From contig JAISDQ010000122.1 of the NCBI GenBank assembly GCA_031264605.1, forward strand, positions 1-7,357: a stretch of 7,357 bases of DNA, given 5' to 3'. Shown piece after piece: positions 6,205-7,357 of the stretch. The stretch comes from Synergistaceae bacterium. GTDB taxonomy: Bacteria > Synergistota > Synergistia > Synergistales > Synergistaceae. Every line of letters starts with the position of its first letter. Position 1 is the stretch's first letter. The notes beneath the pieces were generated by a model, which made no database searches, was not told the DNA's origin, and saw nothing but the letters and a program-made list of their open reading frames with translations. Position numbers and translations under genes: made by a program.

Positions 6205-6942
6205 TCACTTCCCGTATTCGCCGGCCAAAAGGCGGCAGAATAAAATATATACGGCGCTGCTGAGACGGTTCATCGCTTTCAGTATATCTCCCCGCTCGTT
6301 TTCGGCGAAAGCGTGTTCCGCCGCCAGCTCCGCCTCTCTGGTCTTGGCGCGCAGCAGATTGAGCCGGGCCGCGAGGCGGCCCATTTCATGCGACGGCGTC
6401 GGATGTTGAAAGCCGAAATGTTCCGTCACATTGTGAGAGACATTTCTCAACTGGTCGGAATCATACCCAAACAGCCTGATTTCTTTCAGCGGACGTCCCG
6501 TTACTTCCGCCCCCAACAGCTCCCGCGCGAGGGAAAGGATTTCCCCCAGATCCCTCACCAATTGCTCTTTTCCGCCTTCATGGGCGTCCGTCTGCGTGAG
6601 GATCAGCTCTCCTTGAAGGGTGTCCAGTTTTCCCCTGAATTCAATGCGCGGATGAGTCTTGTCCACGAGCCGGTTCGCGAACAGATGAGTCATCCGCTCC
6701 GGTTTCTCGGCCAGTTCCGCGCCGCTGTAAAAATCCACATACGTCTTTTCCCCCCGGTCGGGAATAGGGGTATAAGGCATGTTTTTCGCCGTGTTTTCAG
6801 GGCGGAAGACCAGCTCGATCCCTCTGTCGCGAAGGTACTCCCGCGCAAGCGGCGTCACGAACGTGCCTTCATCCGCGTAATACTGTTTTGCGCTTCTATC
6901 GAGCAGAGCCGCTCTCAGCATGTTTTCGTTCAGTATTTTCAT
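6205..6942 (-). CDS. eutT: EutT-type ATP:cob(I)alamin adenosyltransferase
   Basis: A 245-residue protein that would transfer the adenosyl group of ATP to cob(I)alamin, making the coenzyme B12 needed by the metabolosome's lyase or dehydratase. Residues 83-110 carry the family signature (MTHLFANRLVDKTHPRIEFR and the GKLD after it), the presumed nucleotide and corrinoid region. Later conserved stretches are ARLNLLRAKTREAEL (192-206) and ILKAMNRLSSAVY (220-232). Residues 1-46 form a small separate N-terminal domain with GTFVTPLAREYL at 26-37. Enteric EutT has a His...CCxxC metal motif between its N-terminal domain and the signature; here that stretch has no cysteine, and Cys236 is the only one in the protein. 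This fits the metal-independent class reported from Listeria and other Firmicutes. The gene starts 20 bases after the BMC-H stop with no clear Shine-Dalgarno, and is followed after four bases by pduL. Confidence 0.88.
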   Translation of the reverse strand: MKILNENMLRAALLDRSAKQYYADEGTFVTPLAREYLRDRGIELVFRPENTAKNMPYTPIPDRGEKTYVDFYSGAELAEKPERMTHLFANRLVDKTHPRIEFRGKLDTLQGELILTQTDAHEGGKEQLVRDLGEILSLARELLGAEVTGRPLKEIRLFGYDSDQLRNVSHNVTEHFGFQHPTPSHEMGRLAARLNLLRAKTREAELAAEHAFAENERGDILKAMNRLSSAVYILFCRLLAGEYGK

Positions 6943-6962
6943 GGGAGCGCCCCGTCAGCCGC

Positions 6963-7262
6963 TTATTTATCGTTTGCTTTGAGCGTAGGCAGTATATGCT
7001 CCACATCTCCGTGCGGCCTCGGTATGACATGGACCGATACGAGTTCGCCCACCTTCGCCGCCGCCGCCGCTCCGGCGTCGGTGGCCGCCTTGACCGCGCC
7101 GACGTCGCCGCGCACCATGACGGTGACGAGCCCCCCGCCGACGTGCACTTTGCCTATGAGGTTCACATTCGCGGCTTTCACCATCGCGTCCGCCGCCTCT
7201 ATCGAACCTACCAGACCCTTTGGTTCCACCATTCCCACCGCCTGCTGCTGTGCCGAAGTCAT
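6963..7262 (-). CDS. eutM: BMC-H hexameric shell protein, EutM/PduA type
   Basis: A 99-residue single-domain (Pfam BMC family) shell protein that would form the hexameric tiles of the microcompartment facets. It shows the hallmark segments of the family: GLVGSIEAADAMVKAANV (residues 16-33), including Lys29 at the position of the edge lysine that packs between hexamers; the pore loop VGGGLVTV (41-48); RGDVGAVKAATDAGAAAA (51-68); and the PRPHGD edge near residues 81-86. The Gly-Gly-Gly pore loop resembles E. coli EutM more than PduA, which has Gly-Ser-Gly. The ATG start is supported by a strong GAGGAGG ribosome binding site eight bases upstream. It sits between a second BMC-H gene and eutT. The subtype name is tentative because close paralogs in pdu, eut and other BMC operons are hard to separate by sequence. 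Confidence 0.95.
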   Translation of the reverse strand: MTSAQQQAVGMVEPKGLVGSIEAADAMVKAANVNLIGKVHVGGGLVTVMVRGDVGAVKAATDAGAAAAAKVGELVSVHVIPRPHGDVEHILPTLKANDK

Positions 7263-7270
7263 AAGATTTT

Positions 7271-7277
7271 CCTCCTC
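7271..7277 (-). promoter_or_regulatory. Strong ribosome binding site of the BMC-H gene
   Basis: On the minus strand this reads GAGGAGG, eight bases before the ATG at 7262. It is the strongest Shine-Dalgarno in the window, which fits the high copy number expected of a major shell protein. It lies in the 43-base gap after the upstream BMC-H gene; no promoter or stem-loop is evident in that gap. Confidence 0.75.
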
Positions 7278-7305
7278 AGTCGGATAGTTTTTTTACAAAC
7301 GACCG

Positions 7306-7357
7306 TTATTTGTCGCTCGGGGTGAGCGTCGGCAAAATTTGCTCGACCTCGCCGTGC
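7306..7357 (-). CDS. BMC-H shell protein, C-terminal end only (partial)
   Basis: Only the last 16 codons and the TAA stop are present; the rest lies beyond the right edge. The residues read HGEVEQILPTLTPSDK. They match the end of the next gene (HGDVEHILPTLKANDK) at 11 of 16 positions, and both carry the H-G-(D/E)-V-E stretch that follows the conserved PRP in EutM/PduA-type hexameric shell proteins. This is therefore a paralogous BMC-H gene directly upstream in the operon, 43 bases from the next start. Its N-terminus and pore residues are not visible, so it cannot be assigned to a subtype. Confidence 0.85.
   Translation of the reverse strand, partial: HGEVEQILPTLTPSDK

Noticed and set aside
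4726..7287. Long plus-strand open frames opposite the minus-strand genes (for example 4726-5643, 5625-6263 and 6313-7287).
   Set aside because: They lie antisense to clearly homologous BMC genes, lack family motifs and show low-complexity Ser/Arg/Pro composition. They are by-products of GC-rich codons on the other strand.
1..7357. RNA genes, CRISPR arrays, insertion sequences and integration sites.
   Set aside because: Coding sequence fills almost the whole window. I saw no spaced direct repeats, transposase motifs, terminal inverted repeats or tRNA-like folds.

Overview
The window is part of a bacterial microcompartment (BMC) operon with every gene on the minus strand, so transcription runs from position 7357 towards 1. 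Genes abut or overlap by a few bases, the largest gap is 43 bases, and I see no internal promoter or terminator. It reads as the middle of one long polycistronic message that continues past both edges. The DNA is moderately GC-rich, and GTG and TTG starts are used beside ATG. Gene content points to an anaerobic or facultative bacterium with a coenzyme-B12-dependent catabolic metabolosome of the ethanolamine/propanediol kind. The cysteine-poor EutT matches the class described from Listeria and other Firmicutes. Firmicutes or another anaerobic phylum such as Synergistota is possible, but the sequence alone does not settle this.

In coding order, the first block (7357 to 3124) is a classic metabolosome module. 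It holds the tail of one hexameric shell protein, a complete second one (EutM/PduA type), a EutT-type cobalamin adenosyltransferase, a PduL phosphotransacylase with an unusual C-terminal extension, a EutN-type pentameric vertex protein, a PduS-type corrinoid reductase, and a PduT-type tandem-domain shell protein that keeps the iron-sulfur cysteine. Together these supply shell facets, vertices, a redox port, regeneration of adenosylcobalamin, and conversion of acyl-CoA to acyl phosphate. The signature enzyme (a lyase or dehydratase), aldehyde dehydrogenase and alcohol dehydrogenase are not in the window.

The second block (3091 to 1) is the unexpected part. It contains a CbbQ/NorQ/MoxR-like AAA+ ATPase, a protein with a C-terminal von Willebrand A (VWA) domain and an intact MIDAS metal site, and a cysteine-rich protein of unknown family that overlaps the VWA gene by one base and runs off the window. 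AAA+/VWA pairs are known as enzyme activators or remodelers (CbbQ/CbbO for Rubisco in some carboxysome loci, NorQ/NorD) and as chelatase subunits (CobS/CobT). A pair co-transcribed with a B12-type metabolosome suggests a motor that repairs or matures the encapsulated B12 enzyme, or handles metal or cofactor. That role is inference and is the lead worth following.
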